Of a DNA stretch of 64,000 nt, positions 56,025-64,000 are shown piece by piece. Below the pieces are notes generated by a model. That model was not told the DNA's origin, did no database searches, and saw nothing but the letters and a program-made list of their open reading frames with translations. A program made the translations under genes and the position numbers. Every line of letters begins with the position of its first letter. Within the stretch, counting starts at the first letter, position 1. The stretch spans positions 1 through 64,000 of the forward strand of contig NZ_WNHB01000008.1 of NCBI RefSeq assembly GCF_009718825.1, read 5' to 3'. This DNA comes from Terrilactibacillus tamarindi (GTDB lineage: Bacteria; Bacillota; Bacilli; Bacillales; Sporolactobacillaceae).

Positions 56025-58382
56025 GTGACTCCACGAGTTTTAAATAGATTAGAATTTAATAAAATGAAAGAAAGACTGATGAAACAGGCGGCTTGTTCAC
56101 TTGGTCAGCAAAAAATTAAAGACTTACGGCCGAGTACTGACTTGAACACGGTAGAAAGATTACAAGAAGAGACGGATGAAGGAGCCACAGTTCTTCGTTT
56201 AAAAGGGCACATGCCTTTTGGCGGCATTTCAGATATTAGGCAGCACCTAAAGCGTTCTGAAATTGGTGGGATGCTGAGTAGTAAGGAATTAAGTGATATT
56301 GCCGATACCATTCGAGGAACGCGTGTGATGAAACGATTTATTCAAGAGCTTGTAGAAGAAGAGGTTGCGATTCCCATCTTGGTGAGTATTGTCGATGAAA
56401 TCATTCCTCAAGTTGAACTTGAAAAAAAAATCCGTCTTTGTATCGGTGACAATGGTGAGGTATTAGATACTGCAAGTGAAACACTTCGTACCGTTAGAAC
56501 GCAAATACGGACCTACGATAGTCGTGTCAAAGAAAAATTAGAATCGATTGTAAGATCACCCAATACCCAAAAAATGTTAACAGAAGCCATCATTACCATT
56601 CGCAACGGAAGACAAGTCGTCCCAGTAAAACCTGATTATCGTCACAAATTCGGTGGAATCGTTCATGATCAATCGGCATCAGGGGCCACATTTTTTATTG
56701 AACCACAATCGGTTGTCGAAATAAATAACAAACTTAGTGAAGCAAGAGCAAGAGAACGGTATGAAATAGAACGGATATTACGATTATTAAGTGAAGAAAC
56801 GTCATTTGTGGCGAGTAGTCTCTATCATGATATCGATCAATTAGCCAAATTGGACCTCATTTATGCAAAGGCTAAATTGGGGCATCAAATGAAAGCCACT
56901 CGACCTCATCTCAATGATAAAGGCATCATTAATATGAAACGCGCCCGGCATCCTCTTATTGATCCTGATCACGTTGTACCGATCAATATTCGTTTAGGAG
57001 ATGATCACCATGCGATGATCATCACGGGACCTAATACTGGGGGAAAGACGGTCACACTAAAGACGATGGGACTGCTTACCTTAATGGCGCAGGCTGGATT
57101 ACAAATTCCTGTTGACGAAGAGTCGACGGTAAATGTGTTTAAGAAAGTCTTTGCGGATATTGGGGATGAACAATCGATTGAACAAAGTTTAAGTACTTTT
57201 TCGTCTCACATGACCAATATTGTTCGAATACTAAATGAAGTTGACTTTCTAAGCCTTGTTTTATTCGATGAACTCGGTGCCGGTACAGATCCTCAGGAAG
57301 GTGCGGCTCTTTCTATTGCCATTCTTGATACAGTGTTTGCAAGAGGAGCCACCGTGGTCTGTACAACTCACTACAGTGAGTTAAAAGCTTATGCTTATGA
57401 TCGCGAGGGTGTTCTTAATGCAAGTGTCGAATTTAATGTAGAAACACTAAGGCCAACTTATCGATTACTCCTGGGTGTTCCCGGTAGGAGTAATGCCTTT
57501 GAAATTTCTCGTAAACTCGGTTTAGATGAAAGGATTATTGAAGAAGCAAGAAAACAAATTAGTACCGAAACAAACCAAGTTGATCGAATGATTGCGTCTT
57601 TAGAAAAAAATAGGAAAGAAGCAGAAAAAGCAGAAATCGAAGCAAGAAAAATTAAAGAAGAAGTCAAAAAGCGTCAAATCGAATTAACGAAAGAAATGAA
57701 TCAAATAGAAGAAAAAAGAACCCGACTCATAATAGAGGCCCGTTCTAAAGCAGAAGAAGCCGTTAATGAAGCAAAAAAAGAAGCAGAAGAGATCATTAAA
57801 GAGCTGAGATCATTAAAAGCACAATCTGGCAAGGTTAAAGATCATCAATTAATTGATGCAAAAACAAGACTAGATCATGCTTTGGATTCCTTATCACAAA
57901 ATGAAACTAAGCGTCCTTCACCTACGTATAAAAAAGAACCAAAGACCTTCTCACCTGGACAAGAAATAAAAGTCATGAGCTTTGGTCAGAAAGGACATAT
58001 TCTAGAGAAAATAAATGATCATGAATATCGTGTCCAAATTGGTATTCTGAAAATGAATGTCTCTGCACAGGACCTGAAGCCAGTTAAAGCGGATAAAGAA
58101 GTCAAACCTGTTGTCAATGTTCGAACATCAGGACATGTCACTAAAACCGAATGTGATCTACGCGGGGAGCGTTATGAAGATGCCATGCAAAAGGTGGAAA
58201 AATATTTAGACGATGCCTTACTTGCCGGTTACCATCAAGTGTCGATTATTCATGGAAAAGGCACAGGAGCTCTAAGAAAAGGGGTTCAATCGTTGCTTAA
58301 ATCCCATCCCCGTGTAAAAAGTTCTAGATTAGGAGGAGCAGGTGAAGGGGGCAGCGGCGTTACCGTCGTGGAATTAAAATAA
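56025..58382 (+). CDS. mutS2: Endonuclease MutS2
   Basis: MutS2 is a MutS-like ATPase with an Smr nuclease domain. In B. subtilis it acts on collided ribosomes (RqcU) as well as in recombination contexts. The 785-residue protein, the same length as B. subtilis MutS2, lacks the mismatch-recognition domain. It has Walker A ITGPNTGGKTVTLKT near 326, Walker B LVLFDELGAGTDPQEG near 407, a charged coiled coil (about 515-630) and a C-terminal Smr domain (CDLRGERYEDAM to IIHGKGTGALRKGV). The start is GTG 56025, eight bases after AGGAGG. Confidence 0.94.
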   Translation: MTPRVLNRLEFNKMKERLMKQAACSLGQQKIKDLRPSTDLNTVERLQEETDEGATVLRLKGHMPFGGISDIRQHLKRSEIGGMLSSKELSDIADTIRGTRVMKRFIQELVEEEVAIPILVSIVDEIIPQVELEKKIRLCIGDNGEVLDTASETLRTVRTQIRTYDSRVKEKLESIVRSPNTQKMLTEAIITIRNGRQVVPVKPDYRHKFGGIVHDQSASGATFFIEPQSVVEINNKLSEARARERYEIERILRLLSEETSFVASSLYHDIDQLAKLDLIYAKAKLGHQMKATRPHLNDKGIINMKRARHPLIDPDHVVPINIRLGDDHHAMIITGPNTGGKTVTLKTMGLLTLMAQAGLQIPVDEESTVNVFKKVFADIGDEQSIEQSLSTFSSHMTNIVRILNEVDFLSLVLFDELGAGTDPQEGAALSIAILDTVFARGATVVCTTHYSELKAYAYDREGVLNASVEFNVETLRPTYRLLLGVPGRSNAFEISRKLGLDERIIEEARKQISTETNQVDRMIASLEKNRKEAEKAEIEARKIKEEVKKRQIELTKEMNQIEEKRTRLIIEARSKAEEAVNEAKKEAEEIIKELRSLKAQSGKVKDHQLIDAKTRLDHALDSLSQNETKRPSPTYKKEPKTFSPGQEIKVMSFGQKGHILEKINDHEYRVQIGILKMNVSAQDLKPVKADKEVKPVVNVRTSGHVTKTECDLRGERYEDAMQKVEKYLDDALLAGYHQVSIIHGKGTGALRKGVQSLLKSHPRVKSSRLGGAGEGGSGVTVVELK

Positions 58383-58394
58383 GGAGTGACAGTC

Positions 58395-58805
58395 TTGTCA
58401 AATCTGCTTCTTGAAAAAAATGTCTATGTTCACGCTATTGCCTACTTTAGTGTGGTCGTTCTTAGCACTATCGTCTTTCTTGCGATATTCGAATTAGTCA
58501 CAAAGTATCAGAATTGGAAAGAAATAAAAGAAGGAAATCTCGCTGTGGCATTAGCGACAGGAGGGAAAATTCTTGGTATAGCCAACTTATTTCGTTATTC
58601 AATTGAACAGCATGCGTTGATATTTCCAATGATTATTCAAGGCTTTTTTGGATTTCTTCTTTTACTTGTTGGTTACTTTATTTTCGAATTCTTAACGCCT
58701 ACATTTAGTATTGATTTAGAAATTCAAAAGGGAAATAAGGCTGTTGGATTTATCTCAATGACGATCTCGATTGGTTTATCGTTTGTTATAGGAGCAAGTT
58801 TATAA
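58395..58805 (+). CDS. yshE: DUF350 membrane protein YshE
   Basis: A 136-residue membrane protein of the DUF350 (UPF0719) family with about four hydrophobic segments (about 9-34, 44-60, 68-92, 112-136) and short internal duplication: LAVALATGGKILGIAN in the first half and KAVGFISMTISIGLSF in the second. The function is unknown. The start is TTG 58395, eight bases after AAGGAG; a GTG at 58386 overlaps that ribosome binding site. It follows mutS2 by 12 bp and is probably in the same operon. Confidence 0.85.
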   Translation: MSNLLLEKNVYVHAIAYFSVVVLSTIVFLAIFELVTKYQNWKEIKEGNLAVALATGGKILGIANLFRYSIEQHALIFPMIIQGFFGFLLLLVGYFIFEFLTPTFSIDLEIQKGNKAVGFISMTISIGLSFVIGASL

Positions 58806-58821
58806 ATAGTTTAAAAACTTT

Positions 58822-58857
58822 AAAAACGTTTCTAATTAACTTCTAGAAACGTTTTTT
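58822..58857. terminator. Intrinsic terminator between yshE and the reverse-strand gene
   Basis: A 13-bp perfect stem (58822-58834 with 58844-58856) flanked by A-runs on the left and T-runs on the right. It lies between two convergent genes and should work in both directions. Confidence 0.85.
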
Positions 58858-58868
58858 AAATAAACTTT

Positions 58869-59237
58869 TTAAAAATCTGGATAATCAACGAAGTTATTGA
58901 CTTGTCCACCAAGATCACTACGTGCAATTCTATAAGCGCGAGTGGCTGCGATAACATTCGAGATGGCTGCAATGATAAATAGAGACGAACCAATTAAAGA
59001 AATTATATTAATTCGGGTGATAAATTTTAAATTACTTAGATTAGCTAACTCTTTTGGAGTCACTTGATGGGTCTGACCCGCCTGACCTATCTGGCTGGAT
59101 TGACTGATTTGTCTATCTTGATTTTGTTGATAGGTCTGATTTGTTTGATAGGGTTGATAGGCTGATGCGGGACGCCTTCCACGGACTCCATAGCCTTGAC
59201 CAGGTTGTGGCGCTGGTAAGGTTGATCCTACTACCAT
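58869..59237 (-). CDS. Small single-helix membrane protein with a Q-x-x triplet repeat
   Basis: I do not recognise this 122-residue protein. Residues 1-27 are Gly/Pro rich. Residues 28-58 place Gln at every third position (28, 31, 34 and so on to 58: eleven in a row), with N, T, S, Y, G and I between. A predicted transmembrane helix covers about 76-98 (INIISLIGSSLFIIAAISN), and the tail ends acidic (FVDYPDF). The helix and tail resemble the neighbour at 59306-59551. ATG 59237 follows AAAGGAGG by seven bases, so it is likely translated. It lies between convergent yshE and divergent lcfA. Confidence 0.75.
   Translation of the reverse strand: MVVGSTLPAPQPGQGYGVRGRRPASAYQPYQTNQTYQQNQDRQISQSSQIGQAGQTHQVTPKELANLSNLKFITRINIISLIGSSLFIIAAISNVIAATRAYRIARSDLGGQVNNFVDYPDF
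59058..59156 (-). repeat. 9-bp periodic repeat encoding (Q-x-x)11
   Basis: The codons for residues 28-60 of the reverse-strand protein repeat a Gln codon every 9 bp, seen on the forward strand as CTG or TTG every nine bases. The intervening codons vary, so the period is exact but the units are degenerate. Confidence 0.85.
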
Positions 59238-59305
59238 GATTATTCCTCCTTTACGTAGGCTAATGTATCCTATTCCCTTTCCGCTTTTTAGGTTCCATAT
59301 TTTAT

Positions 59306-59551
59306 TTAAACAACAATATCTTCAACTTGAGATCCTTTGTCAAATGAATTTTTGTATGCAAAATAAGCGATGATAGCGTTGATCGTAATGGCAATTAATG
59401 AGAGTGTGGATCCTGTTAAAGCGATAAAACCAGCGATAGAAACGAGTCGTAATGTATTTGTGCTTTTAGATGAAAAATCCCTGAATCTTGAAGATGAAGT
59501 AAACGTTTGTTGCATGGTAAGATTTGCTCCTCCTTGCTTGGTGGGTACCAT
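59306..59551 (-). CDS. Small single-helix membrane protein, paralogue of the downstream gene
   Basis: An 81-residue protein I do not recognise: a Ser/Thr-rich, basic N-terminus (about 1-34), one long hydrophobic segment (about 36-66) and a short acidic end. Aligned without gaps to residues 71-102 of the 122-residue neighbour, 12 of 32 positions are identical (G-S-x-L, I-A, N, A, A-Y among them), and both tails contain a G-x-Q-V motif. The start ATG 59551 follows AAGGGGG; an ATG twelve codons later follows AAGGAGG at a longer distance. It is probably co-transcribed with the 122-residue gene. Confidence 0.72.
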   Translation of the reverse strand: MVPTKQGGANLTMQQTFTSSSRFRDFSSKSTNTLRLVSIAGFIALTGSTLSLIAITINAIIAYFAYKNSFDKGSQVEDIVV

Positions 59552-59565
59552 GGATATCCCCCTTA

Positions 59566-59593
59566 ATCATATTTCCTACTTTAGTTTATTCAA
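59566..59593 (-). promoter_or_regulatory. Candidate sigma-A promoter for the membrane-protein pair
   Basis: On the reverse strand TTGAAT (59593-59588) and TATGAT (59571-59566) are separated by 16 bp, about 15 bp before the 81-residue gene. Nothing here resembles a sporulation promoter strongly. Confidence 0.5.
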
Positions 59594-59686
59594 AATATAG
59601 AGACTGGTTCATCGCCTGGAACAATTTCACCCAAAACGAATAGACTGTTCTAAACTCCGTTATTTATACATAAGGGGGCATGAAGA

Positions 59687-61324
59687 ATGGCTCAAAACGG
59701 GTTATCTAGACTATTTGACTCCGGTCAAGGCACATGCATTTATTCGGAGTGTCCTATTTATCATGATTTAAAGGTTGCGGCAGAGAAAGTTCCAAATCAT
59801 CGTGCGTTGTATTATTTAGGGGAAGAAATGACGTACCAGGATTTATATGAAAAGGCTCTTTCATTTGCTTCACATTTAATAAAAATAGGAATTAAAAAAG
59901 GCGACCGTGTGATGATCATGCTTCCTAACTGTTTGGAAGCTGTCATTAGTTATTATGGAACTCTACTATCTGGCGCTATTGTCGTCATGGTTAATCCGCT
60001 TTCAACGGCTTATGAGTTATCGTATTTGGCGAGAGACTCTCGCGCAAAATTGATTGTTTGTGCGAGTCAGACTATAAAAGTGGCTCATTTAATTTTTAAA
60101 AAAACGAAGCTAACATTCATCATTGCTGTAGATATCCCTTTTTTAAAAAGAAATACTCAAACAGCAAAATTTGATATCCACCAAGCTAGAAGACGAGGGA
60201 TCCTTTTTCATTTTAATCAATGCGTTCGTACTAAAAGACCGTTTAAACCACCTATAGTGAATGTTCATGAGGATATTGCTCTTATTCAATATACAGGTGG
60301 AACGGAAGGACGTATGAAAGGGGTTATGCTCACACATTTTAACCTTATGGCGAATGCCATTCAGTCACAATATTGGCTCACAAATCAAAATGAATCTCAT
60401 GAGAAAATGTTGTGTGTTTGTCCATTTTTTCATGTGTATGGACTAAGTGTTGGCATTCATGTCGCTGTGCGTTGCCATTTTGAAATGATTATTTTACCCA
60501 AATTTCAAATAGAAGAGGTCGTTCGCATCATCCAAACGATGCGTCCGACGGTTTTTCCCGGCGTACCAACTATGTTCAAGGCATTAGTTGACTATGCTAA
60601 ACATCATCCAGTGGATTACTCATCATTAAAATTATGTATTAGTGGCTCTTCTCCACTTTCAGCATCTACTCTACTCGCTTTTGAATCCCTTTCAAAAGGA
60701 TGTCTGATTCAGGGGTATGGTCTAAGCGAGGCTTCCCCAATTACCCATTGCCAATCTCTTGAAAACCGAAACGTGGGCATCGGGACACCTTATCCAGATA
60801 CAAAGTGTCGAATTATTTCCCTTGATACAGGTGAGGATGTCAATCAAGGAGAAGTAGGAGAACTATTAGTCAAAGGCCCACAGGTTATGAAGGGGTACTG
60901 GAATCAAGAGAATCTAACTCAACGAACCATTGTCAAAGGATGGCTCCATACAGGGGATTTAGCGTATCAAACCAAAGAAGGTAACTACATTTTGGTTGAT
61001 CGAATAAAAGATGTCATCATTGCCTCCGGTTTTAATATTTATCCGAGTGAAATTGAATTTACTCTTGCAAAACATCCAGACATAGAAGAAGCCTGCGTTG
61101 TTGGGATCCCAGATGAGTATAGAGGAGAAACTGTGAAAGCCTATCTTGTTTTGAAGAGAAATGCCATTTTTAACCCAGCTGATTATGATCATCATTGCCG
61201 CAAATTTTTGTCGTCATATAAAGTACCTTGTCAATATGAAAAGATCGATGAATTACCTAAATCACATTTGGGAAAAGTACTGAAGAGATATCTGAAGGTC
61301 AAGAATGTAATTGAGAATAGGTAA
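59687..61324 (+). CDS. lcfA: Long-chain fatty acid-CoA ligase (LcfA-like)
   Basis: An AMP-forming acyl-CoA synthetase that activates fatty acids for beta-oxidation or lipid synthesis. The 545-residue protein has the adenylate-forming motif YTGGTEGRMKGVMLTH near residue 204 (Met where Pro is usual, which the family allows), QGYGLSEASP near 342, GWLHTGDLAY near 418, and the C-terminal hinge RIKDVIIASGFNIYPSEIE. The ATG follows AAGGGGG. In B. subtilis lcfA heads an operon with fadR, fadB and etfBA, none of which is present here; trxA follows instead. Confidence 0.93.
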   Translation: MAQNGLSRLFDSGQGTCIYSECPIYHDLKVAAEKVPNHRALYYLGEEMTYQDLYEKALSFASHLIKIGIKKGDRVMIMLPNCLEAVISYYGTLLSGAIVVMVNPLSTAYELSYLARDSRAKLIVCASQTIKVAHLIFKKTKLTFIIAVDIPFLKRNTQTAKFDIHQARRRGILFHFNQCVRTKRPFKPPIVNVHEDIALIQYTGGTEGRMKGVMLTHFNLMANAIQSQYWLTNQNESHEKMLCVCPFFHVYGLSVGIHVAVRCHFEMIILPKFQIEEVVRIIQTMRPTVFPGVPTMFKALVDYAKHHPVDYSSLKLCISGSSPLSASTLLAFESLSKGCLIQGYGLSEASPITHCQSLENRNVGIGTPYPDTKCRIISLDTGEDVNQGEVGELLVKGPQVMKGYWNQENLTQRTIVKGWLHTGDLAYQTKEGNYILVDRIKDVIIASGFNIYPSEIEFTLAKHPDIEEACVVGIPDEYRGETVKAYLVLKRNAIFNPADYDHHCRKFLSSYKVPCQYEKIDELPKSHLGKVLKRYLKVKNVIENR

Positions 61325-61348
61325 ATTCAAGATTAGAATGATTATAAG

Positions 61349-61376
61349 TTGAATCAATAGCATAACATTCTATAAG
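61349..61376 (+). promoter_or_regulatory. Candidate sigma-A promoter of trxA
   Basis: TTGAAT (61349-61354) and TATAAG (61371-61376) are separated by 16 bp, about 48 bp before trxA. Confidence 0.5.
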
Positions 61377-61423
61377 ATGATATACTCATTCACATAACAG
61401 AGAATTTAGGAGGTCATATATTA

Positions 61424-61738
61424 ATGGCAATTTCACATGTAACTGATGCAAACTTTACAGATGAAACTTCAAAAGGTCTTGTCCTTGCTGATTTCTGGGC
61501 CACTTGGTGCGGACCTTGTAAAATGATTGCGCCTGTACTTGAAGAAGTGGATTCAGAACTAGCTGATAAAGTAAAAATCGTAAAATTAGATGTTGACCAA
61601 AACCAAGCGACAGCAAGTAAATATGGTGTAATGAGTATTCCAACACTTATCCTTTTTAAAGATGGCGAAATTGCGGATAAAATTATTGGTTTCCAACCAA
61701 AAGAAGCATTAGTTGAACGTATCAACCAACATGCTTAA
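61424..61738 (+). CDS. trxA: Thioredoxin TrxA
   Basis: Cytoplasmic thioredoxin, the general disulfide reductant and likely electron donor to Tpx at 8.0 kb. The 104-residue protein has the active site [10 protein letters not shown] (Cys29, Cys32), the cis-proline in MSIPTLILF near residue 71, and KLDVDQN. The ATG follows TAGGAGGTC. A terminator follows. Confidence 0.97.
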   Translation: MAISHVTDANFTDETSKGLVLADFWATWCGPCKMIAPVLEEVDSELADKVKIVKLDVDQNQATASKYGVMSIPTLILFKDGEIADKIIGFQPKEALVERINQHA

Positions 61739-61757
61739 TGTAAAAGGATAAACGTTT

Positions 61758-61787
61758 GAGATCCTCTTTTTAGGAGGGTCTCTTTTC
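61758..61787 (+). terminator. Intrinsic terminator of trxA
   Basis: A 9-bp stem with a G-T pair (61758-61766 with 61774-61782) followed by TTTT. Confidence 0.78.
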
Positions 61788-61915
61788 ATTATGTCGAGTT
61801 CAGTTTTGGCATCTTTTTGCATCGCATGTGATAGTATCTAGTTGATGTGACCTCAGGCAACCATGTAAAATGTGATTTAAGACGACTAGGAATGAAAGAT
61901 AAAGGGTTGAATATT

Positions 61916-63691
61916 ATGGCTTCTTTAAAAGAAAAATTAAGCTTATTGCCTGATCAACCAGGCTGTTATTTAATGAAAAATAAAGATCATGTCATCATTT
62001 ATGTTGGAAAAGCTAAAAATTTACGCAATCGCGTCCGATCTTATTTTTCCGGCACGCATGATGGCAAGACTCAACGCTTAGTAAGTGAAATTGTTGACTT
62101 TGAATATATTGTTGTCTCATCTGAGATTGAATCCTTATTATTAGAGATTAATCTCATAAAGAAACATGATCCAAAATATAACATCATGTTAAAGGATGAC
62201 AAGAGTTATCCTTATATAAAATTAACAAATGAAAGACATCCTAGACTCCTGATTTCGAGAAAAGTAAATCGTAAGAGCGGCAAATATTTTGGGCCATATC
62301 CAAATGCAACCGCAGCTCAAGAGACGAAACGTCTTCTTGATCGATTGTATCCGTTAAGAAAATGTAAGACATTGCCCAATCGGGTTTGTCTCTACTATCA
62401 CATTGGCCAGTGTCTAGCTCCATGTGTCAATGAAGTCACGAAGGACCAATATAAAGACATGACGAGTGAAATTGTCCGTTTTCTTAATGGCGGCCATCAG
62501 GATATCAAACGAGAACTAAAAGAAAAGATGCTTGAGGCTTCTGAACAATTAAATTTTGAACGAGCAAAAGATCTTCGTGACCAGATCCAGCATATTGAAA
62601 CAGTGATGGAAAAACAGAAAGTCATGTTTGACGACTTAGATGATCGTGATGTCTTTGGCTATACGTATGATAAAGGATGGATGTGCGTTCAAGTCTTCTT
62701 CATGCGTCAAGGTAAACTTATTGAGAGAGATGTCTCTATTTTTCCTTTTTATCAGGAACCAGAGGAGGACTTTTTAACCTACTTGGGTCAGTTTTATCTT
62801 AATCATCATCATCTTATGCCCAAAGAGATATTGATTCAACGTGATGTTAATGCAGAATTGGCTTCTGAGGTCTTACAAGTTCCAGTTCTCCAGCCACAGC
62901 GAGGCCGAAAGAAGGAATTGGTAGAGCTTGCAAAGAAAAATGCAGGAATTGCTTTGAAAGAAAAATTCCTACTCATTGAACGCGATGAAGAACGAACCAT
63001 TAAGGCTGTCGAACAACTCGGTCAACGCCTAGGCATCCCGACGCCTCATCGAATTGAAACGTTTGATAACTCAAATATCCAAGGCGTTAATCCTGTCTCA
63101 GCCATGGTCGTTTTTGAAGATGGCAAACCAAAAAAGAAAGATTATCGAAAGTATCATGTTAAAACAGTTGCGGGCCCAGATGACTACGCCACCATGCGAG
63201 AGGTTATTAGAAGACGTTACTCACGACTTTTAAAGGAGAAAAGCAGTCTTCCAGATCTCATTGTTATTGATGGAGGGAAAGGCCAAATGTCCGCCGCGAT
63301 CGATGTATTAGAAAATGAACTTGGTTTATCCATTCCAGTTTGTGGTTTAGTAAAAGATAGTAAACACCGTACCTCCCAACTTATTATGGGAGAGGATGCT
63401 GACGTGATCCCTTTGGATCGAAGGAGCCAAGCTTTTTATTTACTGCAAAGAATTCAAGATGAAGTCCACCGCTTTGCTATTACATTTCACAGACAAACTC
63501 GAGATAAAGCATTGACCAAATCGGTTTTAGATGATATTCCAGGTGTTGGTCCAAAGCGAAAGCAAGCGTTGATCCGTCACTTTGGTTCAATTAAGAAAGT
63601 ACGCGAAGCGGATTTAGACGAGCTTAGAAAATCTGGTATTCCGGAAAACTTAGCCTCACAAATAAAAACTTATTTTGAAAATCTCAAATAA
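61916..63691 (+). CDS. uvrC: Excinuclease ABC subunit C UvrC
   Basis: UvrC makes the two incisions around bulky DNA lesions with UvrAB. The 591-residue protein has an N-terminal GIY-YIG nuclease ([29 protein letters not shown]), a cysteine cluster ([23 protein letters not shown] near 155), a UVR motif near 210, an RNase H-like domain with [18 protein letters not shown] near 384 and DGGKGQ, and C-terminal helix-hairpin-helix motifs ([18 protein letters not shown]). I choose ATG 61916 to match the family N-terminus; upstream in-frame starts lack ribosome binding sites. Confidence 0.95.
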   Translation: MASLKEKLSLLPDQPGCYLMKNKDHVIIYVGKAKNLRNRVRSYFSGTHDGKTQRLVSEIVDFEYIVVSSEIESLLLEINLIKKHDPKYNIMLKDDKSYPYIKLTNERHPRLLISRKVNRKSGKYFGPYPNATAAQETKRLLDRLYPLRKCKTLPNRVCLYYHIGQCLAPCVNEVTKDQYKDMTSEIVRFLNGGHQDIKRELKEKMLEASEQLNFERAKDLRDQIQHIETVMEKQKVMFDDLDDRDVFGYTYDKGWMCVQVFFMRQGKLIERDVSIFPFYQEPEEDFLTYLGQFYLNHHHLMPKEILIQRDVNAELASEVLQVPVLQPQRGRKKELVELAKKNAGIALKEKFLLIERDEERTIKAVEQLGQRLGIPTPHRIETFDNSNIQGVNPVSAMVVFEDGKPKKKDYRKYHVKTVAGPDDYATMREVIRRRYSRLLKEKSSLPDLIVIDGGKGQMSAAIDVLENELGLSIPVCGLVKDSKHRTSQLIMGEDADVIPLDRRSQAFYLLQRIQDEVHRFAITFHRQTRDKALTKSVLDDIPGVGPKRKQALIRHFGSIKKVREADLDELRKSGIPENLASQIKTYFENLK

Positions 63692-63695
63692 ACGG

Positions 63696-63724
63696 TTGTT
63701 CTATTGTAAGGGTTTTGTTATACT
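63696..63724 (+). promoter_or_regulatory. Sigma-A promoter of the lysine riboswitch transcript
   Basis: TTGTTC (63696-63701) and TATACT (63719-63724) are separated by 17 bp, just before the aptamer. Confidence 0.7.
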
Positions 63725-63749
63725 TCTATTTAATCTTAATGAAGACAAT

Positions 63750-63925
63750 GAGTGATAGAGGTGCATGTTTTAATACTAGATGATAAGAGGACGTTTGGGG
63801 TTCGATGACGATCATTGAAAGGAAAACATGCCGAAGTGTAATCTTACTCAAACAAGGTTACGCTGGACTCGCAGCTGAATAAGTGCGAGACTGTCACACT
63901 TTAAAAGTGTGGAGAACTATCTTTA
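63750..63925 (+). promoter_or_regulatory. Lysine riboswitch (L-box) aptamer
   Basis: The conserved L-box segments are present in order: GATAGAGGTGC near 63754, the AAGAGGAC region near 63784, GAAAGGAAAACATGCCGAAG near 63817, GCTGGACTCGCAGCTGAATAAG-type core in two parts near 63861-63885, and GACTGTCAC with GGAGAACTATCT closing the P1 helix near 63921. It senses lysine. In B. subtilis lysC (aspartokinase II) follows uvrC under this element, so lysC is expected just past the window end. Confidence 0.93.
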
Positions 63926-63963
63926 GCATGTTGAGGAACTGGATCTATTATGTTCAAACGACG

Positions 63964-63991
63964 ACAGCGAAGATATCGCTGTTTTTTTTTA
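63964..63991 (+). terminator. Expression-platform terminator of the lysine riboswitch
   Basis: A 7-bp perfect stem (63964-63970 with 63976-63982) followed by nine T residues. Lysine binding should favour this hairpin and stop transcription before the downstream gene. Confidence 0.9.
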
Positions 63992-64000
63992 TTCTTAGGT

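Noticed and set aside
60143-60337. Reverse-strand open frames inside lcfA, hisA, dnaE and others
   Set aside because: They are frame shadows of well-supported genes, with no ribosome binding sites or motifs.

Overview
The window is a 64 kb piece of the chromosome of an AT-rich, Gram-positive, endospore-forming member of the Bacillales. Spore genes (a GerW/YtfJ homologue, ytrH, ytrI, ytvI, ytxC, sspI), strong AGGAGG ribosome binding sites, a T-box, an L20-type leader and a lysine riboswitch all fit this. Gene order follows the Bacillus subtilis ytfI-to-uvrC region (hisZ to lysC), so it is core chromosome rather than a mobile island. I see no phage, insertion-sequence transposase, CRISPR array, tRNA or rRNA. 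It is not B. subtilis itself: several genes expected in this order are absent (malS, mdh, gapB, thrS, rnhC/zapA, the fad/etf genes), a pst operon sits where mdh would be, and pyruvate kinase lacks the extra C-terminal domain. I cannot name the genus.

Layout: 0.2-6.7 kb, complete histidine operon hisZGDBHAF-hisIE. 6.7-11.1 kb, ytfI, ytfJ, tpx, ytxK, ackA. 11.6-21.5 kb, ald, pepQ (reverse), ytoI, nrnA, ytrH-ytrI (reverse), dnaE. 21.8-31.3 kb, central carbon and lipid metabolism: accDA, pfkA, pyk, a thioesterase, fxsA, ytvI (reverse), citZ, icd. 31.5-38.0 kb, phosphate uptake and sensing: pstSCAB with a clear Pho box, followed by phoPR. 38.2-46.7 kb, DNA replication and repair: polA, mutM, coaE, speD, nrdR, dnaB, dnaI, ytxC. 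47.1-53.3 kb, translation: infC-rpmI-rplT, sspI (reverse), an rRNA methyltransferase, pheST with its T-box. 53.5-63.7 kb, cvpA-like, polX, mutS2, yshE, two small paralogous membrane proteins (reverse), lcfA, trxA, uvrC. The window ends in a lysine riboswitch whose gene (probably lysC) lies beyond it.

Regulation is readable in several places: sigma-A promoters, a four-repeat PhoP box before pstS, cre-like sites before ald, a sigma-E-like promoter before ytrH, an ATT start codon for infC, and many intrinsic terminators. About ten genes start with TTG, judged by ribosome-binding-site spacing.

The least explained material is (1) a tandem pair of small single-helix membrane proteins between yshE and lcfA, one with eleven perfect Q-x-x triplets, (2) a family of structured intergenic repeats present in three states of decay or deletion (ytxK-ackA, ytrH-dnaE, dnaB-dnaI), (3) paired direct repeats 22 bp apart just after the citZ promoter, and (4) a perfect 24-bp palindrome between ytfJ and tpx.
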